A stretch of 64,000 nucleotides of DNA. Source: Isoetes taiwanensis. Its lineage: Eukaryota > Streptophyta > Lycopodiopsida > Isoetales > Isoetaceae. The DNA lies in assembly GCA_021234155.1 (NCBI GenBank), contig JAJEKV010000006.1:26509916-26573915 (forward strand), written 5' to 3'. This document shows positions 11,060-23,576 of this stretch, in pieces (position 1 is the stretch's first letter; each line of letters starts with the position of its first letter). The notes beneath the pieces are model-generated. The model was given only the letters and a program-made list of their open reading frames with translations. It was not told where the DNA came from and ran no database searches. Position numbers and translations under genes: made by a program.

Positions 11060-13363
11060 CAAAGCATTACAATATGGATGACCTCGCAGGTATAAGGTCC
11101 CAATACATTGGACAAATTTCAAAAAGATAGGATTAATTTCATTTACTCCTTGTGTAGGAATTCCAAAATGATGAAAACAGGTGACTACTTATATCAATTG
11201 AGGGAATGAAGGTATGTATGAGAGCATTGAGATGGATTCTTGGGGTGAGCAAGTCTTCATTTTACGATATCGAGCAGGTTAGAAAAGGCACACTTTGTTC
11301 CAACATGGTAATGCACTCACTTTGAAACCTAGAGCAAATACTCTAAAGGCCATTGCGCCTTCGAGAGCTTTGTGAGATACATGTCTCAATCTATGCCCCA
11401 CAAGTCGGATGAACGAAAGCACCTGCAAAGTAGGTGCAAAAGAGTGTTGCCACAACACTATATCCAAAAGGAGTGCCTTAAGGAGGTCAACTCCATCCTA
11501 GAAACTACTGGAGGTAGGCCTCTTTCTCAATCACATTTCAGCAAGTTATGGAGCACTCACTTCTGGACGTGAGTGTCCTACAACACATGCCATTCTCAAA
11601 GTGCAACACTTGCATTCAACTCAAGGATACACTTGCATCAACCGCAATAGAGAAAGAAAGAATGGCAATTAGGAGCAATTTGCGATCACCAAAGGGACCA
11701 AATATCATGTAGACAAATTGTATTGGCAAAGGAGAACATTTTCCGAGATGCACCGACAAATTTTTGTGTATAATTCATGATAAGATGGACCAACACAAGA
11801 CTTTCTTTGCCAAAGCTAGATCTCTTTACCCAAGCGTTGTCAAAACGCTTTTCATGAAAGTAAGTCTGGCGGGTGTATTAACACATGGTCATGGAACTGA
11901 ACATATGGTCATTTTGTGCTTGATCTATGGAGAGATGATCCAAACTTCCATGTGAGCTCTATTTTCAAGTGCCTGAGAACACTAGAGAAAGGATCGATAG
12001 AAGGGAGGAGGTATTCCCTTCAAAGACCCATTTTTGAGGCTTTGATGGATGATCAACCGCTTTGTTACCAAAGGCGATAAAAAGCTCACATCCAAGGTGT
12101 CTAGTGAATCAAGGAGGACTTGGGATGATTTCCCCTTACTTGAAAAAATCACCGCCCGAGGAGCTATGTGTTCAGTTGGACAACTGTTGGAAAGAAAACA
12201 AGAATAGATGGATGTTTGGGGCAATGTCATACTTGACAGCAGTGGGAGTATTCAAAGTTGTGAAAGTGGGATTCATGATGGTTGGGCATACGCATGATGA
12301 TATAGATGGATTCTTTGGAACTTTCTCCACCAAGCTCAAGAGAGAAAACGTGACCACTCTCCCCAACTAATGGATGTGTTTGAGAGTCGCATTGACCCCA
12401 ACCCAATGGCTTTCTTGATGGATGAGGTTGCATTGGAAATCATTTGTAGAAGGATACTTGCTAGATGGCAAGGACCAGCTTGATGGACACACAAAGCCAC
12501 TTCAATTCAAGTTTTGGGTTAGGGATGGAATACCAATCATGCAATATAAGTGGAGACCAGACAAGTTGTGGATGCCCCAGTATAAGGTATCGAGTTGTGG
12601 CAAAGGGGTGTCAGAAGTTCTCATTCCTAAAGGGCGCCCAAAACCACTACCTCCCTTCAAGACAGTCAAAGACTCTAGCCAACTGGTGAAGGGCATCAAG
12701 GATTACATAACGCACTGGGATGATGTTCGAAATGGAAAGCACACCTCCACTCTTAAGAAAAATCAAATGGACTCCCTAATCAAGCACCGGAGAAAGTTGT
12801 GACATGCTTAGAAACCGAATGCCATGTGGGAGGGAGCTAAGAGACTGCCTGCCGTGAGTCAAGATGGGAGGGTTCTCAAGGTGCAAGCACGCCTAAGAAT
12901 GCTCACTTGGGTCCCAAGTGGTTTGTGGGAAGTAAGGCCTCAAAGCCAAGTGGTTTGATCTTCCCGAGTGGGATCCCTTTGAGGACATCAAGGAAGGATA
13001 CTTTGTGCTAGTAAGGCCCGATGATGAGGACCGGCCCAATATGGTTAGGGGTGGCACTCTCCTCGATGTGACCACCACTATGCCCGATGGAGAGGAGTTG
13101 GGCCCCGGATTCCAAATTCAATATTGGGAGCCCATTGGGAGGCACAAGAAGGGCAACTTGAAGGAGCAATACACCCATCGGGCCGAGAGAAGAAGTGGAG
13201 GCCAAATTATGCCGACCCTCAAAGGAGGGAATTGGTGGAGTGTGTGATATGGTCATATCCAAGTTCTCACATTGCAAAAGACAACACACACAAGATCCCA
13301 AGAAAGGAGATGGACAAGGCCATGAGCAACCTCCATGCTATATCATTGTATGAGGGTGCATAA
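11060..13363 (+). pseudogene. Decayed DUF7869-like (putative DDE/RNase H-like) transposon gene of element 1
   Basis: Frames broken by several frameshifts spell one protein. It starts with an N-terminal piece VCMRALRWILGVSKSSFYDI (about 11210-11270) and a KECLKEVNSILETTGGRPLS piece. Then come IIHDKMDQHKT (11770-11795), LTHGHGTEHM, VQLDNCWKENKNRWMFGAMS (from about 12170) and MMVGHTHDDIDGFF (12270-12310). The C-terminal part has WDPFEDIKEGYFVLVRPDDE and WRPNYADPQRRELVE, ending 197 bp before the right TIR. The QLDNC...NKNR...GHTHDDID pattern is what I recall for the plant and animal proteins catalogued as DUF7869. The three spaced acidic motifs suggest a catalytic triad (inference). Longest open pieces are 12062-12370 and 12422-12802. 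The copy at 38904-41990 has the same motifs at nearly the same spacing. Confidence 0.7.
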
Positions 13364-13534
13364 TATTGAGAAGTTTGAAAACTTTCTCAACTAGTGGTTT
13401 GTAAAATTTATGAGGAAAACAAGTAACCCAATTCTATGTGTGTCATGTGTAATTCTATTCAAGCAATCAATTCAGAAATTTCTTTTATGGTGTGTGAGTC
13501 CCATTTTCAGTCCGAGTCCCAAAATTCAAGATTT

Positions 13535-13560
13535 GTCCCACTTTAATTAAATAGGACTTA
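13535..13560 (-). repeat. Right terminal inverted repeat of element 1
   Basis: Its reverse complement starts TAAGTCCTATTTAATTAAAG and matches the left TIR at 24 of 26 positions. It is followed by AG, matching the AG before the left end. Confidence 0.8.
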
Positions 13561-14614
13561 AGTGTGTTTTATACTACACCGAGGGACGCGGTCACAAATA
13601 ATATCTCTCGTTTATGGCCTCCCCGCGGTATAGGGGAGTGGCCTGGCGCTTATGACCAACGCGAAATAGAGAGCGCCAAAATAAAATGAAATAGAGTTTC
13701 CTGTAGATAGAAAAAAGCAAAGGCGCGAACCGAAGAAGCTCACTTCGATGATGGGCGAGCTTATACGAAAAAGGAGGTACATGACCTAGTCATAGTCTTG
13801 TTTTTATTATTTTGATATGGCGTTGATCTATCGATTTATGTCAAAGGCACCATGTGGTCAAGGAACCGGGCGCAATTTGCGAAAAGAAGGAGGCGATTGG
13901 TCAAAAGTCCCTAAACCACTTTTAATCTCCACAAGGAAGATATCAAGGTATTTTTATTTTTTTTTTTGTCATTCGCTCACTTTAACTTGTGATAATGTTG
14001 TGTGCCTTGCAATCGATTGCATTCGAACGCAAAGGATCCGCAAAGCAAACATAGAGCCCTCCGACAAAGCAACTAAAAGCACGCCGAAAGGCGCCTCATT
14101 TGGGCTCGGCGGCCGGGAAAGGGTTTCATTATAGATTCGTAAGAGCTATATTAGTTCACATTAATTTTAATAAGAACTTTAAAATGTCACTAGCTAATAC
14201 TCGCTATATTGTCATAGGAATATCTATACGGGTTTGCCCCTAACAAGCAAAGAAGTACAAGTAGCTACTTAACGTGGGAGTCGTTTATCCTCAGATCAAC
14301 AGCTATAATGACGAGGGAACTCTCCCAATTCGCTGGAATGCGGGGTGCGCTTGTAGAAAATTATTATAATTCTATGAACTACATTAATACCATATTCTTT
14401 TGGTTTTATAGGAAGCATGCGGATATGAATGAAGGTCTAGAGCATGACATGGGGCCTGGGCAGGCGAGGATCCGCAAACGTCCGGAGAGCCATCCAATCG
14501 CAACCGCATACCGGCCGGGTTTGAGGCGCCCTCTAACTACGCACTCGGATGACTACCCAATCCAATCAACTGAGAGAGTAGCTCTAGGCTAAAAGGGTGG
14601 ATACCCCTCTTCAC
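13561..14614. other. Flank of element 1, no gene recognised
   Basis: Short open frames occur (13817-14134, 14308-14592), but they show no motif and no splice context. The sequence near 14450-14590 is coding-like in composition (RKRPESHPIATAYRPGLRRP) and may be a piece of another old element. Nothing can be named. Confidence 0.35.
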
Positions 14615-14805
14615 GAAGTCTTTTGTGATTATTTAAAAATATAAATACAATTCACTTTTGTGATTATTTAAAAAAATATAAATATAAAAATAATTTTGTG
14701 ACTATTTAAAAATATGAATATAAAAACACTTTTGTGATTATTTAAAAATATTTTTATATTTATATTTTTATATAAATATATTTTTTTTTTTTTTTTTTTT
14801 TTTTT
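14615..14805. repeat. AT-rich tandem repeat ending in a poly-T tract
   Basis: Four imperfect units of CTTTTGTGATTATTTAAAAA plus an A/T spacer run from 14615 to about 14750. They are followed by alternating A/T and then about 27 T residues (14779-14805). On the minus strand the T run would be a poly-A tail of the GC-rich block to its right. Confidence 0.7.
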
Positions 14806-15312
14806 ACATCGCCGTCAGATGCGACGTGATCCACGTGGCTTTTTTTTTGCCACGCGGCTTTTATATACGCCGATTTTCAATTTTCCACGCAGGTATTCCA
14901 CGCATAACGCCGCATGCGACGATATACACGGGGCTTTTACGCGACGACGTATATTCCACGGTATATTCCACGCGGTATATTCCACGCGGTATATTCCACG
15001 GTTCCGTTCCACTGGCCACGCCGCATGCGACGATACACACGCGGCTTTCACCGCACGCTGCGGGATTTTGGTGATGTTCCACGGTATATTCCACGGTATT
15101 CCACGGTATATTTCACGCGTCACGCGTGCGACGCCCCGACGCCCGTGATCACGCTCCACGTCTGGCCCGCGCTGACGCCGCTAACGCCGTGATGCGACGA
15201 CGCGTGATGCGACGGTTCCAGACCGACGCCGCTGACGACGCCCGAAGCGACCGCCGACGTCAGCCGCGACGTCGCGCAGATAAAATGCGCAGACGTCGCT
15301 ATTGGCGTCGCT
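14806..15312 (-). repeat. CpG-dense block with GGTATATTCCACGC repeats, poly-A on minus strand
   Basis: A sharply bounded GC- and CpG-rich block lies in AT-rich surroundings. Tandem copies of GGTATATTCCACGC and shorter CGGTATTCCA pieces run from about 14948 to 15118. The right part is made of CGACG/CGTCG words, and ends GACGTCGCTATTGGCGTCGC. It abuts a long T tract on the left, so on the minus strand it would be a poly-A-tailed insertion. Open frames on both strands are by-products of the repeat and show no domain. Confidence 0.5.
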
Positions 15313-15743
15313 AAATGACCCTTTTCTTGTTGTGAAAAGATGCTTTTAAGCACTTCCACATCCATCTAAAGAAACTTTAAAAGGGTTAAGATTCAACGTA
15401 GTTGTTACTTATAATAGAGATTAAGCATTGTTCTGCAAGAAAAGACTCAATCAAACTATTGAGAAGGAAAGGCACTTTGAGAGAGTGCTAAGAACTCGCA
15501 TTGCACGTCTTGCAAAACAATTCATTTTCTCTTTGCCTACATGTTATAAGCATCTACATTGTTTCTTGACAGTAAGGATCCATGTAGAGCATCACACACA
15601 TTTGAATAACATTCTGAAACAAAGAATGGCACCTTGCTGCATGCATGATTCCCCGCACTTACATGTATAAAACAATAAACTCTTATTCTATTTTCATTAT
15701 AGAAAGCTAAAACGAAAACCTTCACCTATTTCAAATATTCCAT
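15313..15743. other. No gene recognised
   Basis: A 243-bp open frame (15428-15670) has no recognisable motif. Nothing else is supported. Confidence 0.35.
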
Positions 15744-16101
15744 CGATCCGAGACATCGGATCGCCATTCTAGAATGGGACGAGCATGCATGTTTTGCATG
15801 CATGCGGGCGGCGCATGCCCGTTCTGGTTGGGAGTTCGCTATTTTAGGCGTGTTTCTGCTTCGACTTCTCATCGGCGCTTCCTCTTCTCTCTCAACAGTA
15901 CCTTATTCTCTTTGAATTATTTCCCAGGCAGGGGAGGGGCTTCTCCTTGCTTGGTTTGGCCAATTTGGCGTTTCTTTCTTCTTTGCCCTTTTCCCGCCTT
16001 TAGCCTTTCGTCCCGTGACCTTCGCCCTCGATCCTAGTTTGTTAAGGAAGTCCTTTGTATTCGTGCCATTTGTTGGTTTTATCGGAGTCCCATTCTAGAA
16101 T
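15744..16101 (+). mobile_element. Structured TIR repeat, unit A1
   Basis: The unit begins with a 20-nt hairpin, CGATCCGA-GACA-TCGGATCG (15744-15763). Then comes CCATTCTAGAATGGGAC and a run of GCATGC words, and it ends with GTCCCATTCTAGAAT (16087-16101), the exact inverse of the inner start. The body (TTGGGAGTTCGCTATTTTAG, CTCGATCCTAGTTTGTTAAG) is shared with the unit at 16106 and with two units near 54.2-59.2 kb. It is short and has no coding capacity, so it is probably a non-autonomous element. The family is not recognised. Confidence 0.6.
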
Positions 16102-16105
16102 CCCA

Positions 16106-16741
16106 TCAATCCGGTGACATCGGATCGCCATTCTAGAATGGGACGAGCATGCATGTTTTGCATGCATGCGGGCGCATGCCCGCTCCGCTTGGGAGTTCGC
16201 TATTTTAGGCGTGTTTCGCGCTTCGACTTCTCATCGGCTTCCTCCTCTCTCGCCAGCATCTTTATTCTCTTTGAACCCACCCTCCCCTTCTTTGTTATTG
16301 TATTTTTATCGCGGGCACGCCAGAATCAGCCCTCCACTCGAGGTTTGTTTTGTCTTGTTGTTTTGTTGGTGATGTGCAGTACGTTAGCGAAAGCGATCCG
16401 CTTCCGACTTTCCATTCGTGGGTTTTGGGAGCGATTTTATGCCTTTACGCTTGTCCAGCCCCTTGTCAAGGCTTATCACTAGGTTTTTCCTCGAAAACCC
16501 GAAAGGGCTGGGTTTTTAATCCCATTGATAAGCTTTCGGCAGTACACTAGCCCGCCTCTATTAGCATTGTATTTTGTTGGGGTCCAAATGATATAATTGA
16601 TTTTCCCTTTATTTTTTATGGGTAGTTCGCATGTGTGCGGCTACCCACTATCCACCATTGTAGAAAATCTGCTGAGATGAATGAGAAGCAAGTCTAAGTC
16701 TCGGGCGGTTTGTTGGTTTTATGCGAGTCCCATTCTAGAAT
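16106..16741 (+). mobile_element. Structured TIR repeat, unit A2 (longer form)
   Basis: It lies in tandem with the preceding unit. It starts with an imperfect form of the same leading hairpin, then CCATTCTAGAATGGGAC (16128-16144), and ends GTCCCATTCTAGAAT (16727-16741). Compared with A1 it has an extra 3' part with a strong inner hairpin at 16464-16540 (arms GGCTTATCAC...GATAAGCTTTCGG, inner loop CCTCGAAAACCCGAAAGGG). The downstream text TAGTTCGCATGTGTGCG...TCCACCATTGTAGAAAATC is also kept in the unit ending at 59156. Confidence 0.6.
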
Positions 16742-17541
16742 ATGAGGACGTTAAAGAATCATGGGTCTAGTAGCTCTGCCAGGAAACCTATGAAGTGCAT
16801 TTTAAAATACATAAGACAAAACTGATGGATCAGCTTTGAGGACCATGCCGCCCCTGAAAACCGCTGGACCTGTCTATGCCGGACCTCGTTGCCACTACCA
16901 GACAAAAAAAAAAACGTAAAAGTACTGTAGCTCAAAAACATTCCTGCCCAGCATCAAGAAAATTCTCCCGCATGGTGGAAAGGGAATGACCGTACATGCG
17001 GTGTTTCAGGCACGCAACCCAACACCTTTCCATTTTAATAAAGAAGATTAAAATGCAAAATTTATATGAATATCTATGATCATTTTGTTTCGATTCCACA
17101 AATCTTCATCTAAGATGGAACATATATATGGCTAATTTAATTTGTCATCTTTGATTTGTTACAATGACTCTTTATTTGCAGGTGCATGTATCCATGCTTC
17201 TCCATTTTTTTATTAGCTCCTTATGCCCATGGCACTGCCATATGGCATGACGTACTATCTATCTATTAATCATGACCATGATTGCTTCGTATATTGAAAG
17301 TGGACATGCCAATGTTTTAGCGAATGAACCAGAATCATATGCAACAAAACAATACAAGGTTCTTCAATATTGTTTAAGCATATTCATGTCTTCAAAGACT
17401 AGAGCAATACATGTAGCATGCATTATTAAATAAATTCGATTTTGACTCCTTAGACTCCTACAACCTATACAAACTGTCATAGCTTAGTTAAACATTCATA
17501 GGTTTTGAAATTATGCCAGCAACGCTGGGCACCATAACTAG
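16742..17541 (+). mobile_element. Helitron 3' part (5' end not found)
   Basis: The end has the Helitron pattern. A hairpin at 15 to 30 bases past 17500 (17515-17530, GCCAGC-AAC-GCTGGGC) is followed by ACCATAA and CTAG at 17538-17541. No matching 5' terminus was found between this and the repeat at 16741, so the start of the feature is only an outer limit. It carries no recognised gene. It directly abuts the next Helitron. Confidence 0.5.
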
Positions 17542-20500
17542 TCTTATATCCTATATTATAAAATTATAGTGTTTGTCCGTCGTGCATGTCGCCCTAAATC
17601 GGACGGCGCGGATCATTTCGGCCTAGATCTAACGGATTAGGATCAGTTCTTCGATCTATGTCCACTTCGGCGCTGCCAGCGACCTGCCATAACAAGGAGA
17701 GCTAAAATATCTGCTTTCCATTCATTTGTATACTCCTTGAATCAAGCTTTCTATTGCTTCCGGTTTTTTGCTATGGCATAGGTTTTGTTCCTTCGGCCCT
17801 GTTCGACAGCAGAGTGCCTATTTGATTTCGAGTTTAGGCATGAAGGCAGGTAACTGCCGGCCCAGATATGGGATAAGATAACTCTGGTTGGGCGATCTAA
17901 AACCAGTCTCTGTCTTGCTCAACACCACAGAACCATGGTAAGGCTTGAAGATCTGGGCAAAATGCCCCTTCTCACCCATATGAGCTTGGATTCTTCCATC
18001 TTAATCACAGGTACAAACCCTTCTTCGTTTTTCTATTTCTGTGAAATTTCATGTAAGTTGATGCATTGTAGCTATGAGATTTGGCAGCCCATGGCGAAAA
18101 GCCATAGAGCAGGGAGCAGCCAAAACAGGGGCAGCCGGATTGAGCCAAGGGGCTGCCGAAATTTCCAAAGGGGCAACTGGGGTAACTGGGATTTTGCACA
18201 GGAGCAGCTGTATTAGCGGAGGCAGCCGGATTCTAAGCCAAGGCAGTCGGATTCTGAGCCAAGGCAGCCAGATTTTGATGTGGGCGGGCTGCTGGGCCAT
18301 GAAATCCGGAGGAAATCCGAAGATTTCGAGCAGAAGAAGCGGTGGCATGAGCAAAGGCGGCTGGGTTTTGAGCAGAGGCAGCCGGATTTGGAGCATGGGC
18401 ACCCGGATTTGCATGGGCACCCAATGATTTACTCATGCTTGGTTTTCTGCCTATAGAAGTGTTGCAGGCCTGAAGCACAAAATATGCAGCACTCGAGCAG
18501 GTATAGAGCTCAGCCAGCTTTGCATCCAGGCAGCGCTTTAAGCTGTGGCTAATGTCCTGTTTCTCATTCTCAACTTAATTCATTTGAAGGTACATCTACT
18601 TGCTCTTGGAAACATCTTTCTGGCATTTTTGTAAAGTCTACCGAATTGAAAGTAAAGTGGGGATGCGCTTTTATGTCTAGCTGTAAATGATGTGTTTGTG
18701 ATGAGAGCTTGGTGGAAGTTAGTGTTGTTCATTTCACCGTATTATTTTTGCTGGTGACTAACATTTAGCATCTGACAGGGGATTTTGTGGTGTGGATCTT
18801 GGTGTGGAAGCGATTGCTCTATCATCCAACACACTCTGATGCTTACAAATCGGTTTGTGCTTGAAACCTGTGGGAAATGGTTTAGTGTTTTTGAAGCTTA
18901 AATAGCTACTATCCTACTCTTAACTTAGATTTTAACTTAGAGTTTATTTAAATGATGGATGTGGGATGTTGAGATCGTCAACACTGCAATGGAAAGAGAA
19001 TTCTGATATTAACTTTATGGCAGAAAAAATTGGGTATGATTATTTTACAGGAAAACAGACATCATACGTGGGAAAACGTGTAAAGTGGGTGGATTTTCCA
19101 GCTTGACGTTTACCTCAGGTGAACCTTACTAGATTGGTGTTTGCACTATTCAAGTAGCTAGCATAGTAGGTGGAAACATAGGACCAATCGGTGCATGTGG
19201 CTTAGCAGGAGAGAGGTAGTGTCTTACAATTTTGAAGGGGGATTTTGATTCGATACATGCTTTAAGGCCTTCTACGGTTTTGGTTCTGGTGGATACTACA
19301 ATATGAAATGCCTTCCATCTAACCGATTGAATTTCTGAAACCTGACAAATTTTGCAGAAGAATCTAGCTATGATTCTTGATGTGCCTTTACTTGGTTTAT
19401 TTGCATTGTGAGTGATGCATTTCTTTTCGTCATAGTACTAAGAGGGTGGCTTTTGATTTCAGATGTGAATATAATATTATGCAACTTTGACATGCTTTTT
19501 CAAACAAGCAATTGAGAATCATTTGCCAAAAGGTAATGTTTTCTGACCCCTCAAGTTGTCATATTGCTTTTAATATTGTCATATTGCTTTTAATATTGTC
19601 ATATTGCTTTTGGGGTTTGTACTTTTCAGTTAAATTGCTCTTAAGAAGTTCCACTGGAGCAGAAAATATGTTTTTGGATGCCATTGTTGAAGAAAAACCC
19701 CATAGAGAAAGCCAAGAATGCCAAGATGAGAACTAAAACCAAAAGCCAATTTTATTTTCCTTTACATCTAATCCACAGCAGAGATGTGCTACTGCAATAG
19801 GTCTCTTCAAGTGATGAACTAAATGTGCTTTTCTGACTTACAAGTTATTCATTTACAGAGGAGGAAATAGTCAATATGGTATGAAAGGGGTGTTGTGCAT
19901 AATCGCTCAGAGGGATGATATTTATTTTTGAATTTGCTGTAAAAGCTTGAAATGCTGCTCTATAGTAGTGCAAATCACATGAAAGCATTCCTTGATAGAG
20001 AATTTGGATGGATTGAACTCATTATATATAATGACTCTATTGTGATAGAGTTTTTAAAGGGCTGATTCATATGGATTCAAAGCTGTGATAGGTGAAAATG
20101 ATTGTTTGCAATTCATATCTTTTTGAACATTTGGGTGCTTTAAGTTGGGCACACAATGGCACAATGAGTGATTAGGTCTTTAGTACAACATTCAAAGCCT
20201 TTCTTACTCGATAAAAAGTAACCAATCTATTGTAGATGGCCCAAATTACAAATATGCAACTTTGTTGAAAGAACACATAGCTGCTCCAACATCTTCTTAT
20301 TGAGTTCTTGGTTTTAAAGTTAGATATAAAAGAGGATCAAGATGCAATCACAACAATGACTAATAGAAAAGAAACATGCACTTTTTATGTCTAATAATAT
20401 GTATTGTAAATCTACAATAAACAATCTTGGATAGAATACAAAGATTCCCCTTTCTTTTTTTTTGAATCAACGTGCATCAAGTGATAGTGCGCCAACATAG

Positions 20501-20750
20501 ACATAAATGTATTAGAAAGTAGAGCAATGGAATCTTTTCTTTGACTCGCTAACACTTCTTCTGAAATAAATATGCAATCCCTTGAGGAGGAAGGATGGAC
20601 AGATAATTTTGCATTGCATTCCTAATTCTAATTCTATAGATGAAATGCTTGACAATTAATAGATGAAGTCCGTATAATTGAAGGTGTCAAACTACAAGAA
20701 TTCTCAATGCTCATCCAACTTAGGCCCAGCAACGCTGGGCATTTTTCTAG
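17542..20750 (+). mobile_element. Helitron, array unit a (3.2 kb, non-autonomous)
   Basis: The 5' end reads TCTTATATCCTATATTATAA; TCCTATATTATAAAA at 17549 is an alternative first base. The 3' end has the hairpin GCCCAGC-AAC-GCTGGGC (20724-20740) and CTAG at 20747-20750. The subterminal text CCCTAAATCGGACGG is shared with the other Helitrons here. No Rep/helicase coding is visible, so it would depend on proteins from elsewhere. The left end touches CTAG of the previous unit and the right end touches the next 5' terminus. Confidence 0.7.
18005..18436 (-). pseudogene. Ala/Asn/Pro-rich coding fragment inside Helitron a
   Basis: From an ATG at 18436 on the minus strand a single frame gives a low-complexity sequence with repeats of AQNPAA and HANPGAHAPNPAAS. 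It is interrupted by one stop near 18234 and continues as NPAASANTAAPVQNPSYPSC and CPFGNFGSPLAQSGCPCFG. This could be a captured exon of a host gene, since long repeat-rich frames with one stop are typical of such captures. No family is recognised. The plus-strand frame here (GGSRILSQGSRIL repeats) is its mirror. Confidence 0.35.
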
Positions 20751-23576
20751 TTATATTATAATGTTATTGTGTAAGTGTTGGACCCAGCCCTAATTTTAAC
20801 GGCCCAGATTCGACCAAACCAATGGTGATGATAATGCCACGTCACAAAGTTTTGAATGGCGCCTGCTGCATTCCTCCAGTGGTATCCACATGCACGCCAC
20901 AGGTGGAACGGCACTGCTAAGTTCGACAGCTTCTTCAGTAGATTTATGCTCTGATGCAGAAGATCTGTGTTCAGATTTTATGCTGGGATGGTCTTCGTCT
21001 CTCTGTTTCAAGATTTGGTTGAAAATTTGGACAGTCCAGATAGCCCTTTTCTTCTTGCTTTAGTGATTTAGGGGTTCTTTAGTGATGGAAGAGCAGGCCA
21101 AGGTTTGCAACACCCATCGCGGCAAAGCTCGGCGTCACTATCCTCTTTAAAGCACCTTTCGCTTCTTCAAGTTCGGCTCCACAGGATTCGAATGGAGCTT
21201 GGGATGGCACACACTCTTGATGATTCATATCTAAATCCACAGGGCCAATTTCATGCCTGAATGGCTTTCTAGCAGATCTCTCACAACTGTAAGGCGACGA
21301 ATTGCTGCGTTGGCTTCTAAGGTGCATTCTCTGTTAGCCTAGGGTTTAATCTTCATTAGGCATGAGTTTAAATTCTGTATGTTTGTTGAACGTTCTTTAA
21401 GACATCTGGGATTCTCCTTGCGAATCACCATTCAATCACATAGATTGAATACACAAATTGTCAAACACGTCGTCATCTATGAAAGTTATTTTGATGTTTG
21501 GTAGGCAGCTACCAATACTACTGCACTAGGGTGATGCTTTGGAGTATTGTGCCTTCTTAAATGTTCTTTACATTTTACAAATCACAGATAAAGCATTAAG
21601 CTTCAAACACTGCTTACATGTGGATGAAATTTTCTGCAGTAGAGTTGCATGTTCATGCTGCTTCTATTTCACGGTAATTTTAAGCCAGTTTACAATGCGA
21701 TGGAGATGGAAGTTGGAGGTGAGAAGAATATCCCAAAGCATAGTGCAGCAGCAATGTTCTGTGGTGTAGGCCTTCAGGTAATTAATTTATTGACAGTATT
21801 ATGCAAGCAAATTCGTGTCATGGAATTGCAAATACATGTTCTTGATGCCAAAACGTCGCCAATATTTTTATGAGATTTAGAAAAGCTGTAAGGAACAGAT
21901 AGAAACCTGACAGGAACTGATGCTCATGTGTGTGATCCCCTTGGAAACCTATAAAATTCAGGACCTATACATGTTTGTTGTGGCCAACGTCATTATCTGA
22001 AGATTTCAAAACCACCGCCATAAGGCTTTGGATGGGCATACATGGTGTGCATTATCTTCTATTGGAAAAGGCTTCAGAAAAGCTTTGTCATATCATCAAA
22101 GCCAACAATGGACCAACAATGTTTATCGGCTCGCCACAAGTCGTTAGCACTTTTAGACACTTTGGGAGTTGTCCAATGTGTCTGACATTCTTTCACTTGC
22201 AGGAGATCATTTGAGTAGGTTCAACAACTATTCAAGTTTTGAAAGGAGGTTTGTTTTCTAAAGAATAAAATCATAAATTGGAGGGCCTCAAGACCTTGAT
22301 CCGAAAGCAAATGCTTTCACAAAGCCGATAGTTTTAGTTTTATACACAAAGGATTTGATATCGCATGAACATGCTATCATGTCGGCCAAAGCATCAAAAG
22401 ATAAAGCATATTATGCTCAAAACATAGTTGAAAAATGAATGCAACATGGATAATGTAAGGTACGTCTATCAAGCTTATGGCAAATGGTTTCATTGGCGAT
22501 TTGTTGTTTGTTGTCAGGCAATAGATCCCACTGCTATGATGCCATATCAATACAATAAAAGGTTTCGTTTGATGATTGATAGGTACTGCATATAGGAGAA
22601 AAACAAATCTTATGGGGCCCAAAAGGAACAAAATGTGCCGCATCAATAGCATGCTCACCTATGATGCCATACTTTTTCATCTAATTCTAAGACGAAACAT
22701 GATATAATAGATGCTTTTTTTTTGTAAATTCAAAAATTTTCATCAAGGGTTGGTTTTCATGTTCTTGCCTTATCAGGCAATTTTGATTGATCTTATTCCT
22801 GAGCAAGCTGAGAAAAACAATTCACAAGGGGCCCAAAATGGAATAGAAAATTTCTGCACCCATAACATGCTAAGCTATGGTATCATTTCATTTTTTAAAC
22901 TTGAGGCCAAACGTGATACAATTGATGCTTTTTTGATGTAGATCCTTTGTCTTTTTCTACATTCTTCTGCAAAATTTCCTAATGCAAGGTGTAGAAACTA
23001 TAAAAGGCATGCATCTCAGAATAAATCACCAAAAAATGACTCAATGGCTTCACTGTACTCAGCATTGTCTAGATGAACTGTAGTGCCCACCATTCTCAAG
23101 CGCTTGAGAAAAGCTTTGTCAATGTTTTCAGAAACTTGAAAGCATTTTGACCTCTTTCTACAACATTCAAGACCCATTCATTTTTAGAGTTTGGAGGAGG
23201 AAATTATTTTTCTAACGCCTGCCATCTATTGTGTACAAAGTGTGCATGGTGTTATACAAAGGTAAAAAAATACAAAGGTAAAAAAAAAGTTCTGTCTTTT
23301 AAATATCAACTCTGGAACGTCATAGAACGTTTTAATTGCTTTAATCCTGATGTTGTTTTGAATCACTCGAGGGGGTGATTGCTTTAATCCTGATGTTGTT
23401 TTGAACTACTCGAGGGGGTGATGTAAATATTACATTGGCATAAAAGATCTATTTACAATACTGCGGAAAATGTATGATTAATAAGCTCAAGAAATAAGTA
23501 AAGTATGCCCCCAGCAAGTTCCATTGGATTGTACACCTTACCAAATTATGCCCATCAATGCTGGGCATTGTAACTA
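20751..23576 (+). mobile_element. Helitron, array unit b (2.8 kb)
   Basis: The 5' end TTATATTATAATGTTATTGT lacks the first TC but is otherwise the same as the complete end at 54835, and the match continues for about 45 bases. The 3' end has a variant hairpin GCCCATC-AAT-GCTGGGC (23550-23566) and CTA at 23574-23576 immediately before the next TC. The 21110-21380 segment is also present in unit d. No transposase coding is seen. Confidence 0.65.
21079..21380. repeat. Captured segment shared by Helitrons b and d (copy in b)
   Basis: Blocks such as TTCATGCCTGA, GGCTTTCTAGC, TTGCGTTGGCTTCTAAGGTG and TTAATCTTCATTAGGCATGA occur in the same order here and at about 24890-25130. The minus-strand frame (82 aa, starting MHLRSQRSNSSPYSCERSAR) could be a first exon of a captured host gene, since the conserved text around TTAGGCATGAGTTTA would be upstream of it. 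The gene is not recognised. Confidence 0.5.

Larger units (their letters stand above)
1449..13560 (+). mobile_element. Large two-arm TIR DNA transposon, element 1 (12.1 kb)
   Basis: The element is bounded by inverted repeats at 1449-1474 and 13535-13560 that agree at 24 of 26 positions and begin TAAGTC. The dinucleotide AG directly precedes the left end (1447-1448) and follows the right end (13561-13562), a possible 2-bp target-site duplication. A TA duplication, with the element starting one step inward, cannot be excluded. Inside, the left arm carries decayed minus-strand coding remnants, the middle carries many short palindromes and degenerate tandem repeats, and the right arm carries a decayed plus-strand gene with three acidic motifs. 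The same layout recurs in the element at 32892-43351. Both copies are broken by stops and frameshifts, so neither looks autonomous now. Superfamily is unassigned. Confidence 0.75.

Noticed and set aside
14815-15159. Arg/Tyr-rich open frames with WNIPWNI and YSTRYIPR repeats
   Set aside because: By-product of the GGTATATTCCACGC minisatellite; open on both strands.
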